DNA from: Salinibacterium sp. M195
Lineage (GTDB): Bacteria; Actinomycetota; Actinomycetes; Actinomycetales; Microbacteriaceae
Length of the DNA: 64,000 nt
Reading direction: 5' to 3'
NCBI RefSeq assembly: GCF_019443965.1
Contig: NZ_CP040814.1
Span: forward strand, 2,418,001-2,482,000
The translations under genes were made by a program, and so were the position numbers. How positions within the stretch are numbered: the first letter of the stretch is position 1; every line of letters starts with the position of its first letter. A model generated the notes under the pieces. It was not told the DNA's origin, made no database searches, and saw only the letters and a program-made list of their open reading frames with translations. Shown here piece by piece: positions 1-11,626 of this stretch.

Positions 1-638
1 CGCATCTCTGCCAGGACAACGACTTTGCCTTTGAGGTCATCGTTCCACAATTGCTCTACCGAGACGATTCCTTCGCTGTACTCCTCGGCATTCCACGCGA
101 GGCCGATGAACCCACTTTGCCAGGGCAATGAGTAGTCGCGCTCCGGGTCGAATTCTGGATGAGCGAGTGTCTTCGTGAGGTTCTTCTTGTTGGGGATGTT
201 CGCTGAGTCTAGCTTTTGGGCGTAGCCAAACTTAATGAGCCGGGCAGCCATCCAGTCGCTGACGCAAATAACATCGGCCCCTGTGGGCTTCCCCAGTGCA
301 AGCTGGTCTTTCATCGAAAGGTAGAAACCAACATTGTCTTCGACGATCGCACGATACTCGACGTCAATGTCTGATTGCTTCTTGAACGCCTTCAAGGTCG
401 CCGAATGTCCACTGAGGTCTTCGTCGATGTAGGAGGGCCAGCTTGCCCACACGAGCGAGTTGTCGCTATCGGAAAGGTCCTCGGCAGCTGATCCGTCTGG
501 GCTCGCACACGCTGCGAGCGCCAGCGCCGTTGCGCCAAGTCCAGCCCCCTGAATTAGCCCCCTGCGGCTGATATGAGATTGCTTCGCCTGCAGCACTAGC
601 TGCTGGATCGCTGGATCCTGCGGAAGTGGTCTCGTCAC
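1..638 (-). CDS. potD: PotD-like polyamine ABC transporter substrate-binding protein (partial)
   Basis: Spermidine/putrescine-type binding protein that would capture polyamines outside the cell for an ABC importer. About 212 residues are present; the C-terminus runs off the left edge. I chose the GTG at 638 because a strong AAGGAG-type ribosome site lies just upstream. The N-terminus has a twin-arginine pair (SRRGLIQ), a hydrophobic stretch and a lipobox (ALAAC) near residue 42, which suggests a lipoprotein, possibly Tat-exported. The mature part begins LVWASWPSYID and contains GADVICVSDWMAARL, typical of PotD/PotF proteins. Permease and ATPase genes are not in view and may lie further left. 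The putrescine catabolic genes at 20.6-24.0 kb are probable functional partners. Polyamine specificity is inferred from family resemblance. Confidence 0.85.
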   Translation of the reverse strand, partial: MTRPLPQDPAIQQLVLQAKQSHISRRGLIQGAGLGATALALAACASPDGSAAEDLSDSDNSLVWASWPSYIDEDLSGHSATLKAFKKQSDIDVEYRAIVEDNVGFYLSMKDQLALGKPTGADVICVSDWMAARLIKFGYAQKLDSANIPNKKNLTKTLAHPEFDPERDYSLPWQSGFIGLAWNAEEYSEGIVSVEQLWNDDLKGKVVVLAEM

Positions 639-747
639 TGTTTCTCCTTCGCACCCACCAATTACCCCGATGGTAGTGAGCGCAGTTTGGCTAGTTCTAG
701 CCCCAGTTGGGAGGGGCTTTGTGGGCGCGAGGCAATAATTCCACGTT

Positions 748-767
748 TTGGGCAGAAATTCGCCCAA
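748..767. promoter_or_regulatory. Candidate operator (inverted repeat)
   Basis: Perfect 6-base arms TTGGGC and GCCCAA are separated by 8 bases. A further GCCCAA follows at 775-780. The position, about 110-130 bases upstream of the potD start, fits a regulator-binding site. The regulator is unknown; the Lrp-family protein at 22130 is one guess. Confidence 0.35.
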
Positions 768-798
768 TAAATGTGCCCAATTCGGGTACCGTGCTGGC

Positions 799-888
799 GT
801 GCCCGAGATCATGAGTACTGCTATTCCTGACGAAGACGCAATCTTTAGTACTGCGTCGTCATCGCCCAAGCATGACTCCACGAGCTAG
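799..888 (+). CDS. Possible small peptide, very uncertain
   Basis: A GTG-initiated frame of 29 codons, with an internal ATG at 811, opposite in direction to both neighbouring genes. No ribosome binding site is evident. The peptide is Ser/Thr/Asp-rich without a hydrophobic segment. It could be a decayed gene fragment or chance; I do not recognise it. Confidence 0.12.
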   Translation: MPEIMSTAIPDEDAIFSTASSSPKHDSTS

Positions 889-937
889 GAACACCCGGAA
901 TCGACGTTCTCCTTCAGGCTAGCGCTGCCAGGCGCTG

Positions 938-3900
938 TCAGATCGACAAGCGCACTCTGTCTGCGCCGTCTTCGGTGATTCGCCAATAGTGTCCAGAACC
1001 GGAGGCGAGTGGCGGAGGCAATTCTCGTGTGCGGGCAAGCTGTCGGAAATCACTGAGGTTGCAACCGTCGAGTACAACGGTGTTGTGGGTTCGCAGCAGC
1101 GCAAGCGAACCCCACCGCGACTGCCACTCGTCAATTGACCCGATAAGCGCGATTGGTTTCTCTGTGTCCGCGATGAGGAGTTCTCGCTCTGAACCTGGCG
1201 CACCATCGAGCTCACGTACTTGCCACCCGGCAGCCGCTATCGCTGCCGCAGTTATCCGTGGTCGGCTGCTCGCGATCACGAGGTTTTCGGTGGAGCGTAG
1301 AGTCACGACACGAGCAGGCATGGGAACTGGTGGGAACGCCTCGCCGAGCGCAATTTGCACGCGAGCCCCTTTCCACAGTGCACCACCGGGTGGCAAATCG
1401 GGGTTGTAGTCGGCAGACATTCCTCCGGAGAGCACGAAGTCTTGCCTGCTATTCAGCCGAAGTCTCATAACATTTGGCATGAGTTGCACGAGCGACTGAA
1501 GTGCGGGAGTGATTCGCTGTGCGCTTGCGACGACAGCAATTCCGCGCGCTGGGCCTTCCCGCAGCACCCGTGCTAATCGGTCGAGCACGGCAATCCGGTA
1601 GTCGTCGTCGAATCGTGCAATGACCGCATCCAGATCATCGATAGTGAGCAGGATGCTCGCCCGTCGTTGTCCTGGTGCTTCGTCACGGTCTAGCTGTCCA
1701 TGAAGCTCCGCAAGAACATCCCAGAACCCGGCGGGTTCGCGTCCTCCGGCGAGAACACGAACCGCCGCTTCGTCTTCACCTCGCCCATCAGCGGCTCCTA
1801 TGGCCAATTCCTGATCTGACCTGTCTGTTGAACTTGCTGACATGCTCGCTTCAGCGATAGTTGCGATCGCCACACTCTTTCCACTCCCTGGTGCACCAAT
1901 GATGAATATGTTGCCATCGCGAACGGCAGACCACTCCGCAACAGTCTGCCTCTGCTCTTCGGGTAGGTCTGTGAGCCCGAAAGACACGGCACCGCCATGC
2001 TGAACACCTCGACTCCTCACTGTGCCGGGAGCGCCCGAATGCGCGAAGTGCGCTGCAGATTCTCCCGACCGGATTGTGCTGAACTCAACTAGGGCGCCTA
2101 GTGGGATGGACGCGGCGAGAGGTTCGCACCACGGTCGACGAGGGCGGTACGTGGCCGGCCACCGACTGGCAACCGCAACGATGTCGTGGCGAGTAGCCAG
2201 AGCAAACTGCACCAGCTCTGCGGAGGACGATCCATGGGCGACCCACGCGCGTCCCCTTGCCTGTGCGGGCAACTCGGCAGCCCGGTCGCTGCCGATCACC
2301 GCCGAACTATCGGCCGCGTTGTTGACTCGCAACGATATTCTCAGATCTGCGTTCGCGAGCAGAGAATCACGGACTACGCCTGACGGCCGCTGAGTGCACA
2401 AAACAAGGTGAACTCCGAGGGAGCGGCCCCGGGCAGCAACGTCGCTGAAAAGCGCATGAAGCTGGGGGTAATCCGCCATCATCGCCGCAAATTCGTCAAC
2501 AACGATCACTAAACGGGGAAGCGTGTCTAGTTCAGAGACATCACGCGCTCCTGCTTGAGCGAGTGTGCGTTCTCGGAATTGGAGTTCTGCGCGAAGACTC
2601 GCAAAGGCCCGACTTGCGACACTTTCATCAAGGTCCGTGATGATGCCCACAGTGTGCGGGAGTTCGGCGAGGTGAGTGAATGCTGAACCACCTTTGAAAT
2701 CCACCAGAAGAAAGTTCACGTCGCCTGGTGACGATTCAGCCGCCATGGCGAGAACCCAGGAGATGAGTAGTTCGCTCTTGCCACTTCCTGTGGTTCCGCC
2801 GACGATCGCATGCGGTCCGTTTGCCACAAGGTCGACAAGAGTTCGCCCTCCGGCCCCGACTGCTGGTCGGCTCTGAAGCGAACGGGAACTCCGCTCTGAT
2901 GGTACGGAATCGTTTCCCAACTCTGCCAGCAGTTCGCTGAACCGAACAGAATCCGGTACCGCGGCGTCGTGTGTCGCTAGGCCGTCTCGCGACGCGATGT
3001 CATGCGCGGCGAGCGCCCAGGCAAGCGCTTGCTCACGGCCGAGGAATGAGGGCTCAAAATCACGACGTTGATGCTTGTCTGGGTGGCTCACCACCGTGGT
3101 TGAGTCGCCTGCAGCAGAAATAACGATGCGATGCCCGCTTGGGACTTGTTGTTCACTGAAAACGACGCTGATCGAAACACTCGGTTTATCGTCGCCCAAC
3201 TTGCCCCAATGCGCACTGGCAAACTCATGATCGCCGTAATCGGCATCCGCGCCTCCATCTGAGCGAAGGACACGATGTGGCAAATGGGAAGCCCATTCTT
3301 CTCGGCTGAACGCGCCTCGAAACCGCGCCCAGGTCGTGGCGGGAGACAGCGTGCGCGAGATTTGTATCGACAGCGCCCTCGCCAGCGAAAGCGCGACGAT
3401 TTCGACACCAAAGATGGCAATTCCCAGCCGGCCGTTTACCGCGATCGGAGCGCGCTGCAAGTGAGAGGCACTCTCGATCAGCTGTTGATAACTTTCCGCT
3501 ATTGATGGGTCAAGACGCTCCTGAGTACCCCCGCCGTCGATGGCTAGATCGCTGCGAACATGGCCATAGCCAAGGTGCACCGGCACTACATCGTTTGGCT
3601 CCCGCATCCATCGGGATGAATCTGTGTGCACGTCTCGCACCAAGAAAATAGCTGGCGGCGTGCGCTCAGCAAGATCAGCGGTCTCTCGGCGGTGATGCGC
3701 CGCGATTGCGGATTGTGTTGTCGAAAGCTCGAAGGCGAATCGTCGTGACTCGGTTCGCGAGTTCTTGCGCGCCGTGATGCGCGAATCCACGTAGCTCCCC
3801 GTCGCGGCCAGCGGGCCGAGCGCCGCAAAAACTAGCGCAAACATCGACCCTGTGATGAACCAAATCGCCAACGAAGCGACGATCGGCACAATCGCCGCTA

Positions 3901-3982
3901 CTACCGGGAAACGAAAAGGCGCAGCGGCCTGGGGCGCAGACGGCAAAACTACGCGTGGGTCATTCGTATGGGAAGCGTTCAC
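938..3982 (-). CDS. EccC-like FtsK/SpoIIIE double-ATPase membrane protein
   Basis: Membrane-anchored DNA-translocase-fold ATPase resembling the EccC motor of type VII secretion. Two hydrophobic segments lie within about residues 25-70. The first ATPase domain has Walker A GGTTGSGKSELL (Lys about 402), LLVDFKGGSAF and a Walker B with Asp-Glu (VIVVDEF). The second has Walker A GAPGSGKS (Lys about 702) and ILLTIDDLDAV, where the residue after the Asp pair is not Glu. A third C-terminal domain, if present, has no visible Walker A. The GTG at 3982 gives 1014 residues; a TTG at 4015 would add 11. Neither has a strong ribosome site. It is the last gene of the kinase/FHA cluster, about 95 bases behind the FHA gene. 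Secretion of a partner protein is inferred; no WXG100, EccB, EccD or mycosin gene is in the window. Confidence 0.85.
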   Translation of the reverse strand: MNASHTNDPRVVLPSAPQAAAPFRFPVVAAIVPIVASLAIWFITGSMFALVFAALGPLAATGSYVDSRITARKNSRTESRRFAFELSTTQSAIAAHHRRETADLAERTPPAIFLVRDVHTDSSRWMREPNDVVPVHLGYGHVRSDLAIDGGGTQERLDPSIAESYQQLIESASHLQRAPIAVNGRLGIAIFGVEIVALSLARALSIQISRTLSPATTWARFRGAFSREEWASHLPHRVLRSDGGADADYGDHEFASAHWGKLGDDKPSVSISVVFSEQQVPSGHRIVISAAGDSTTVVSHPDKHQRRDFEPSFLGREQALAWALAAHDIASRDGLATHDAAVPDSVRFSELLAELGNDSVPSERSSRSLQSRPAVGAGGRTLVDLVANGPHAIVGGTTGSGKSELLISWVLAMAAESSPGDVNFLLVDFKGGSAFTHLAELPHTVGIITDLDESVASRAFASLRAELQFRERTLAQAGARDVSELDTLPRLVIVVDEFAAMMADYPQLHALFSDVAARGRSLGVHLVLCTQRPSGVVRDSLLANADLRISLRVNNAADSSAVIGSDRAAELPAQARGRAWVAHGSSSAELVQFALATRHDIVAVASRWPATYRPRRPWCEPLAASIPLGALVEFSTIRSGESAAHFAHSGAPGTVRSRGVQHGGAVSFGLTDLPEEQRQTVAEWSAVRDGNIFIIGAPGSGKSVAIATIAEASMSASSTDRSDQELAIGAADGRGEDEAAVRVLAGGREPAGFWDVLAELHGQLDRDEAPGQRRASILLTIDDLDAVIARFDDDYRIAVLDRLARVLREGPARGIAVVASAQRITPALQSLVQLMPNVMRLRLNSRQDFVLSGGMSADYNPDLPPGGALWKGARVQIALGEAFPPVPMPARVVTLRSTENLVIASSRPRITAAAIAAAGWQVRELDGAPGSERELLIADTEKPIALIGSIDEWQSRWGSLALLRTHNTVVLDGCNLSDFRQLARTRELPPPLASGSGHYWRITEDGADRVRLSI

Positions 3983-4076
3983 TTGACTACTCAAACAGCA
4001 GGCAATCTCCCACAACCCGTCAGGTGTTTAGTCGTGGAGAGAGCACAACGGCCCGCCGCTGTGAAGGAGCCTCCGC

Positions 4077-6917
<2,841 letters not shown>

Positions 6918-6927
6918 GGGTAGTCCT

Positions 6928-9219
6928 CTATCGCTTAAACAGACTTGTGACACTATATCCACCGAGCGATCGCAGCGATATTTTGGTCTTGAACCGCGCC
7001 CAGCGCGACAGTCCAGTGTGGAGCTGGCTTTCGAGTTCAGTAACGTCCGTCCAGAACGTGTCTACCTCGTCAGCCTTCGGATCAGCTCCGGAAAAAATTG
7101 CACGGTCAGCTTGCACCGCGAGATCATGTGCTGCGGGCTTTTGTACAACCGCGGCAACTTCCGTTCTTGTGCCTGACACTGGCGGCGAATAGCCGTGGTC
7201 AAGCATCGAGTCTTCAAATTCTTGCCAGCCGCCACTAATTTGTTCCAGCGTTGAGTCGGCGCGACGACGAAGCAGTCGACGCCGGACCTTCGCAGCAACA
7301 ATCAATAAGAACGGTGCCGCAATGACGCCAAGCACGAGGAGGGTCCAGCCTATCGACCGAAGAACGGCTAGCACGGCCTGTAGTAGTGGGTCGAGGTCGG
7401 GCTGCAGGGCCTGTTCGCTATCGGGATTCGACTGACGATTGAGAGTATCCGACTCAATTTCGGGAGGCTGCACGACAGTCTGCGGGCGTGCGACCTGCGC
7501 GATGTCGTCCGGGTCTTCATCCGGAATCTCTCGCAGCGGCGGATTCGGATCGATAGTGACCCAGCCATACTCTGCAGTATTTACTTCGATCCAGGCCGAC
7601 ACATCATTGCCCCGAATCTGGGAATCTGACGTAACGAATCCGAGTACGACGCGCGTGGGGAAACCTAATCGGTTTGCCATGATAGATGCTGCGGTTGCGT
7701 ACTGTTCGCCATCGCCGATCATGCGTGACTCTGCGAACAGCTCTGCCACTCGATCCGCGGAATGGCCAGACCTGCTCGCTGGTTCATCTACCCCCACACC
7801 GTGACTAACGTAGCCATCGGTAGTAAGCCCCGCGAGCATGGCCACAAGCTGCTCCCCCGGGTCCGTCGCCCCACGCACGTATTCGTCGAGCTTTTCGTTG
7901 AGCTCTTCGGGCGCCACACCGATGAGAGGAACGTCAGCGTTGCCCGGGGTGAGCGATGAAATCTCGGCATTGCTCGGTTGGGCCGGGAGGATGCCTTCAA
8001 AGGAATAGCTATCGCCGCTCTCAAGACGTTCTGTGACCGCGGCAGTCCCCGTAACCCTGTTGTAGTAGAAGCTGTCGCGCAATTCCGATGCTCGATCGCT
8101 AGTGAAATCGATCTCCTCGAATAGACCGGCGGTGGGCAACCACACCCCCGCATAGCTAGCGATGGTTATTGTCATCGCCACGGGGTCGCCAGTGACACTT
8201 GACTGATCGAAACGCGAGGGCACTCTGGCGAATGATCCTGACTCGCTAGACACTCGGCCGCTGCCCACTGCATAGACGACGCCATCATAGCTATCGAGCG
8301 TCGCTAGCCTAATGCGGGTCCCTAGCGGCACACCGGACACCTCAAACAACACAGAATTCGCGGTGCTGGGTTGCCAGTACCGTCGAAAGCCAGCCAAAGG
8401 GCTCACATAGTCTCGTGGGTCGAAGGGTTCAACAATCGCCGTGCGAAGCACTGATCGATTGCTGTTCGGCGGTAACGCATTCGCGACCACTACGGCCGCG
8501 CTTGCCGCGATCGCCAGAATAATCACGGCACTGATCGCGGTCCGCGCTCCAGCGAACCCGAACTCTCGTCGACGTCTAGCCTCGCCAGCAGTATCCATCG
8601 CCGCTTCGAGGGCATTTACGGTGTCACGCCGCCGCCGCCACCGGAACCACACCAATGCGAGCGCAACAGCAACCAGCAAGGCGATTGCAATAGTCACGGG
8701 CCGATCGGGATATGTGGGTCCGAACGCAACGGCGGCAAGGAATAGCACAACTGACGGGATGACAGAGAGCTCAGGACCCTTCGTGCGAAACGCGATGCTC
8801 AGCGAGACCACAGTTGCCCCGAAAACGAGAACAAGAGCAGGGACGAGTAGAGCTTGATAGCTGCCTACCGGAAGAGAAATTGTCAGGACTTGCTTCCATC
8901 CCAGCGCGACGCCCAAGACGAGGTCCGCGAGGCCCGGCCAAGTCGGCACTATGCCGTATTGGGTCTCTGAAGGAACCGCGAGAGGCACCCCGATTATGAG
9001 AAAAACCACAATTGCAGCCAACGAGGTGGTCGGAAACGACCACTTCCTCCAGAGCGAGGCGAGTGCGACGAGCGATCCAGCGATCACGCTAACGATGATG
9101 AGCGTGACAAGCGCAGCGCTGCGATAGATCGGCCAGAGCGCTGCAGACGCCAGTGCGATCGTCAGCCAGATGATCGCGCTCGTAACGACAACGAATGTTC
9201 GTGAGAATGCCCGATTCAT
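6928..9219 (-). CDS. TgpA-like membrane protein with a degenerate transglutaminase domain
   Basis: 763 residues. About six to eight membrane segments occupy residues 1-250, followed by an extracellular transglutaminase-like domain (about 300-570), another membrane helix near 630 and a cytoplasmic tail of about 110 residues. This is the TgpA/YebA architecture usually found beside MoxR and DUF58 genes. In active members the core reads like G-x-C-E-x-F-A and later H-A-W-x-E. Here the aligned segments read IGDGEQYATA and VSAWIEV, so catalytic Cys is Gly and His is Ser, while the Asp of TIDPNPP remains. I infer a non-catalytic, structural or binding role. It overlaps the DUF58 stop by 4 bases, indicating translational coupling. 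Family assignment is firm; loss of activity is read from the sequence. Confidence 0.88.
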   Translation of the reverse strand: MNRAFSRTFVVVTSAIIWLTIALASAALWPIYRSAALVTLIIVSVIAGSLVALASLWRKWSFPTTSLAAIVVFLIIGVPLAVPSETQYGIVPTWPGLADLVLGVALGWKQVLTISLPVGSYQALLVPALVLVFGATVVSLSIAFRTKGPELSVIPSVVLFLAAVAFGPTYPDRPVTIAIALLVAVALALVWFRWRRRRDTVNALEAAMDTAGEARRRREFGFAGARTAISAVIILAIAASAAVVVANALPPNSNRSVLRTAIVEPFDPRDYVSPLAGFRRYWQPSTANSVLFEVSGVPLGTRIRLATLDSYDGVVYAVGSGRVSSESGSFARVPSRFDQSSVTGDPVAMTITIASYAGVWLPTAGLFEEIDFTSDRASELRDSFYYNRVTGTAAVTERLESGDSYSFEGILPAQPSNAEISSLTPGNADVPLIGVAPEELNEKLDEYVRGATDPGEQLVAMLAGLTTDGYVSHGVGVDEPASRSGHSADRVAELFAESRMIGDGEQYATAASIMANRLGFPTRVVLGFVTSDSQIRGNDVSAWIEVNTAEYGWVTIDPNPPLREIPDEDPDDIAQVARPQTVVQPPEIESDTLNRQSNPDSEQALQPDLDPLLQAVLAVLRSIGWTLLVLGVIAAPFLLIVAAKVRRRLLRRRADSTLEQISGGWQEFEDSMLDHGYSPPVSGTRTEVAAVVQKPAAHDLAVQADRAIFSGADPKADEVDTFWTDVTELESQLHTGLSRWARFKTKISLRSLGGYSVTSLFKR

Positions 9220-10649
9220 ACTGCCGCCGATCGGGCAAGCGCACGCTTGAGATCCTCGAGGTATCCGATCGTGAGCACGCTTAACCCCGCCACCCGACGC
9301 AAACCGGGCACGGTTTCGGGGTCACATACGATCGCGACTACTTCAACGTTCGCCGCGAACTTTGTGGACGCTGCTCGCAGCTGTTGCGATGTCACCCTCG
9401 ATCCACAAATGAGGAAAGCAACGGACACGCCATGAGTTTGTTCCGCGGTTACTCGCGCGACGTCGACGATTCTCAGTGCCGTCTCAGCGCTCTGCACCCG
9501 GGTAAGGTCATCCAGCAGCCGGGTTCCGGTCAGAGTTGACAGCGCTCGTACCGCGAAGATTTTACGTTTCGCAAACTGCGGAGTTTGCTCGCTCGCCACG
9601 ACAGTAACAGTGCGAGCGTCGCGGATCGCCTGAGAGCCAAGTGATCCGGCAACGCTGACTGCCATTTCGAATTCGTATTCGTTCGCGAAATCAGTGGTCG
9701 CGAGACTCAGCGCGATTACCAGGTGGCTGCGTCGAGTTTCCTCGAACTGACGCACCATATATCGGCCGGTTCGAGCTGTTGTCTTCCAATGGATGTTGCG
9801 GCGTTCATCGCCGGGGAGATACTCCCGAAGCGCATGAAATGAAATGTCGTTGTTGGCGAGGTCCTTGGTTGGATTTCCCTCGAGATCCCGGATGAGCCCC
9901 GTGCTGACACTCGGAATGCTGATCGTGCGCGGATGCACGAAAACCTCGGCGGACTCCGTCCACACCAGTTCGCGGCGCACAAGACCAATCGGGTCCGCAC
10001 GCACTGTGCGCACCGGACCGACCGAAATCACTCCACGCCGGTGGGTGGGGATCGGGAACTCGTGGGATGCGGAACCCCCTGAGCGGATGCTTGGCAGAAC
10101 CACCTCGGCGAAGGTTTCCGCTACCGGAACCTCGGCGACAACGCCCAAGCTACGTCGCTTGCCGTTGTTTTCTCCTCGGACTTCACCAGTGGCAGATTCA
10201 CCAACCACGACACGTCCGTGATTCACGTGAAGGCTGATGTCGAGCTGGCTGCGGCCCAAAAGGTAGATCGCCGCCATGAGGGCAACAGCGATGAACGCGT
10301 AGCCGGCAACGACGAGTTCCGTCCACGCAATCGAATAGCCAACGATCAGTGTCGCCGGGATCAGGATGAGCACGATCCAGCCCAGTGCTGTGACCACAGA
10401 GGTTACTCGGCCGACGAGGCGCGAAATGTAGCTGCGCGCGAGCACGACAAAGCGCACGGTGCTCACGATTGCATCGGCAAGAAAACCGGTACGGTATCCG
10501 ACGATTCTCGTTCGTGCGTTATCTAGACCACGAATACTGGTCGGAAAGTCACTATCCGAGCGCGCTCGTTCGCCGTTCGGATCGGTAGATTCCGTTGCGG
10601 TCTTGTGGGGCGGCTCTCGTTTGGCCGGACGTTTAAGAATCGAACTCAC
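9216..10649 (-). CDS. DUF58 domain-containing membrane protein
   Basis: 477 residues with two adjacent hydrophobic segments near residues 75-130 and the diagnostic DUF58 block REYLPGDERRNIHWKTTART followed by VRQFEE. DUF58 proteins are typically encoded next to MoxR ATPases and are thought to carry a von Willebrand A-like fold, acting with MoxR in complex assembly. The ATG at 10649 overlaps the MoxR stop codon (ATGA) and the gene overlaps the TgpA-like start by 4 bases, so the three are translationally coupled. The exact molecular role is not established; I assign only family and context. Confidence 0.9.
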   Translation of the reverse strand: MSSILKRPAKREPPHKTATESTDPNGERARSDSDFPTSIRGLDNARTRIVGYRTGFLADAIVSTVRFVVLARSYISRLVGRVTSVVTALGWIVLILIPATLIVGYSIAWTELVVAGYAFIAVALMAAIYLLGRSQLDISLHVNHGRVVVGESATGEVRGENNGKRRSLGVVAEVPVAETFAEVVLPSIRSGGSASHEFPIPTHRRGVISVGPVRTVRADPIGLVRRELVWTESAEVFVHPRTISIPSVSTGLIRDLEGNPTKDLANNDISFHALREYLPGDERRNIHWKTTARTGRYMVRQFEETRRSHLVIALSLATTDFANEYEFEMAVSVAGSLGSQAIRDARTVTVVASEQTPQFAKRKIFAVRALSTLTGTRLLDDLTRVQSAETALRIVDVARVTAEQTHGVSVAFLICGSRVTSQQLRAASTKFAANVEVVAIVCDPETVPGLRRVAGLSVLTIGYLEDLKRALARSAAV

Positions 10650-11617
10650 ACGGCTTGCCGTTCTGTGGGCGGTGGGTTCTCGATCAGAATTTGCGCAATC
10701 ACGCTCGACGCAGTCACACCTTCGAACTCTGCTTCAGCGTCGATAACGAGGCGATGGGCAAGCACCGGCTCGGCTAGAGCCTTCACATCGTCCGGGACCA
10801 CATAGTGCCGACCGTTAGAGGCGGCAAGCGTCTTCGCCGCCCGCATGAGTGCGAGAGCGCCGCGAACGCTAACCCCTAAGCGGACCTCGGTTGCGCTTCT
10901 GGTTGCTTCTACCAGTCGACTGACGTAGTCGTTAATGGTCGGGTCGACGTGGACGGTACGGGCGAGCTGTGCCATCTCGACAACGAGTTCAGCACTAACG
11001 ACCGGATCAATCGTGACAGAGTGGGCTGCTACGCCGGCGCCGTCAAGAATGCGCAAGGTTGATGCACGATCTGGATAGCCGATCGACGCTTTCATCAAGA
11101 AGCGGTCGAGTTGCGCTTCGGGCAATCGATAGGTCCCTGCCTGTTCGATAGGATTTTGCGTTGCAATCACCATGAAGGGTGAGTCGACGGGGTGGGAGAT
11201 TCCGTCGACCGTCACCTGGCCTTCTTCCATCACTTCTAGCAGAGCCGCTTGAGTTTTGGGACTTGCACGGTTGATCTCATCGGCGAGGACGATGTTGGCA
11301 AAGATCGGACCGGGATGAAATTCGAACTCGTTGTCACGCTGATCGAAAATACTCACGCCAGTGATATCGCCCGGGAGCAGGTCTGGCGTGAATTGGATGC
11401 GGTTCGTGGTTCCAGAGACACTCTGAGCGATAGCCCTCGCGAAAGAGGTTTTACCCGTTCCGGGGTAGTCCTCGAGGAGCAGGTGGCCTTCGCTCAGCAG
11501 CGCGGTGAAGCCAAGGCGCACAACAAAAGTCTTGCCGAGAAGTACCTGTTCGACATTGGTGACAAGTCGGTTAAAGCTTTCCGCGAACCATGCGGCTTCA
11601 TCGGGAGTCATGGTCAT
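10646..11617 (-). CDS. MoxR-family AAA+ ATPase
   Basis: 323-residue chaperone-type ATPase. Visible motifs are Walker A (DYPGTGKTS, about residues 50-58), Walker B (VLADEINRASPKTQAALLEVM) and the sensor region ATQNPIEQAGTYRLPEAQLDRF, all characteristic of MoxR. The ATG at 11617 has an AGAGGT ribosome site, 9 bases behind the stop of the giant Ig-like gene. MoxR proteins work with DUF58/VWA partners in maturing or remodelling complexes; here that would be the surface protein or secretion apparatus of the same cluster, which is inference. Confidence 0.93.
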   Translation of the reverse strand: MTMTPDEAAWFAESFNRLVTNVEQVLLGKTFVVRLGFTALLSEGHLLLEDYPGTGKTSFARAIAQSVSGTTNRIQFTPDLLPGDITGVSIFDQRDNEFEFHPGPIFANIVLADEINRASPKTQAALLEVMEEGQVTVDGISHPVDSPFMVIATQNPIEQAGTYRLPEAQLDRFLMKASIGYPDRASTLRILDGAGVAAHSVTIDPVVSAELVVEMAQLARTVHVDPTINDYVSRLVEATRSATEVRLGVSVRGALALMRAAKTLAASNGRHYVVPDDVKALAEPVLAHRLVIDAEAEFEGVTASSVIAQILIENPPPTERQAV

Positions 11618-11626
11618 AGCGCACCT

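Larger units (their letters stand above)
639..937. promoter_or_regulatory. Intergenic region upstream of potD
   Basis: About 300 bases without a clear gene, lying between the end of the FtsK-like gene and potD, both on the minus strand. It should carry the potD promoter. It holds an inverted repeat at 748-767 and an additional GCCCAA half-site at 775-780. A short GC stem (GCCCC/GGGGC, about 694-713) is followed on the plus strand by only a short T run, so it is not a convincing terminator. A small plus-strand reading frame (799-888) is listed separately. Confidence 0.5.

Noticed and set aside
694..713. Rho-independent terminator upstream of potD
   Set aside because: The GCCCC/GGGGC stem is short and followed by only three T residues, on the strand opposite to the flanking genes.
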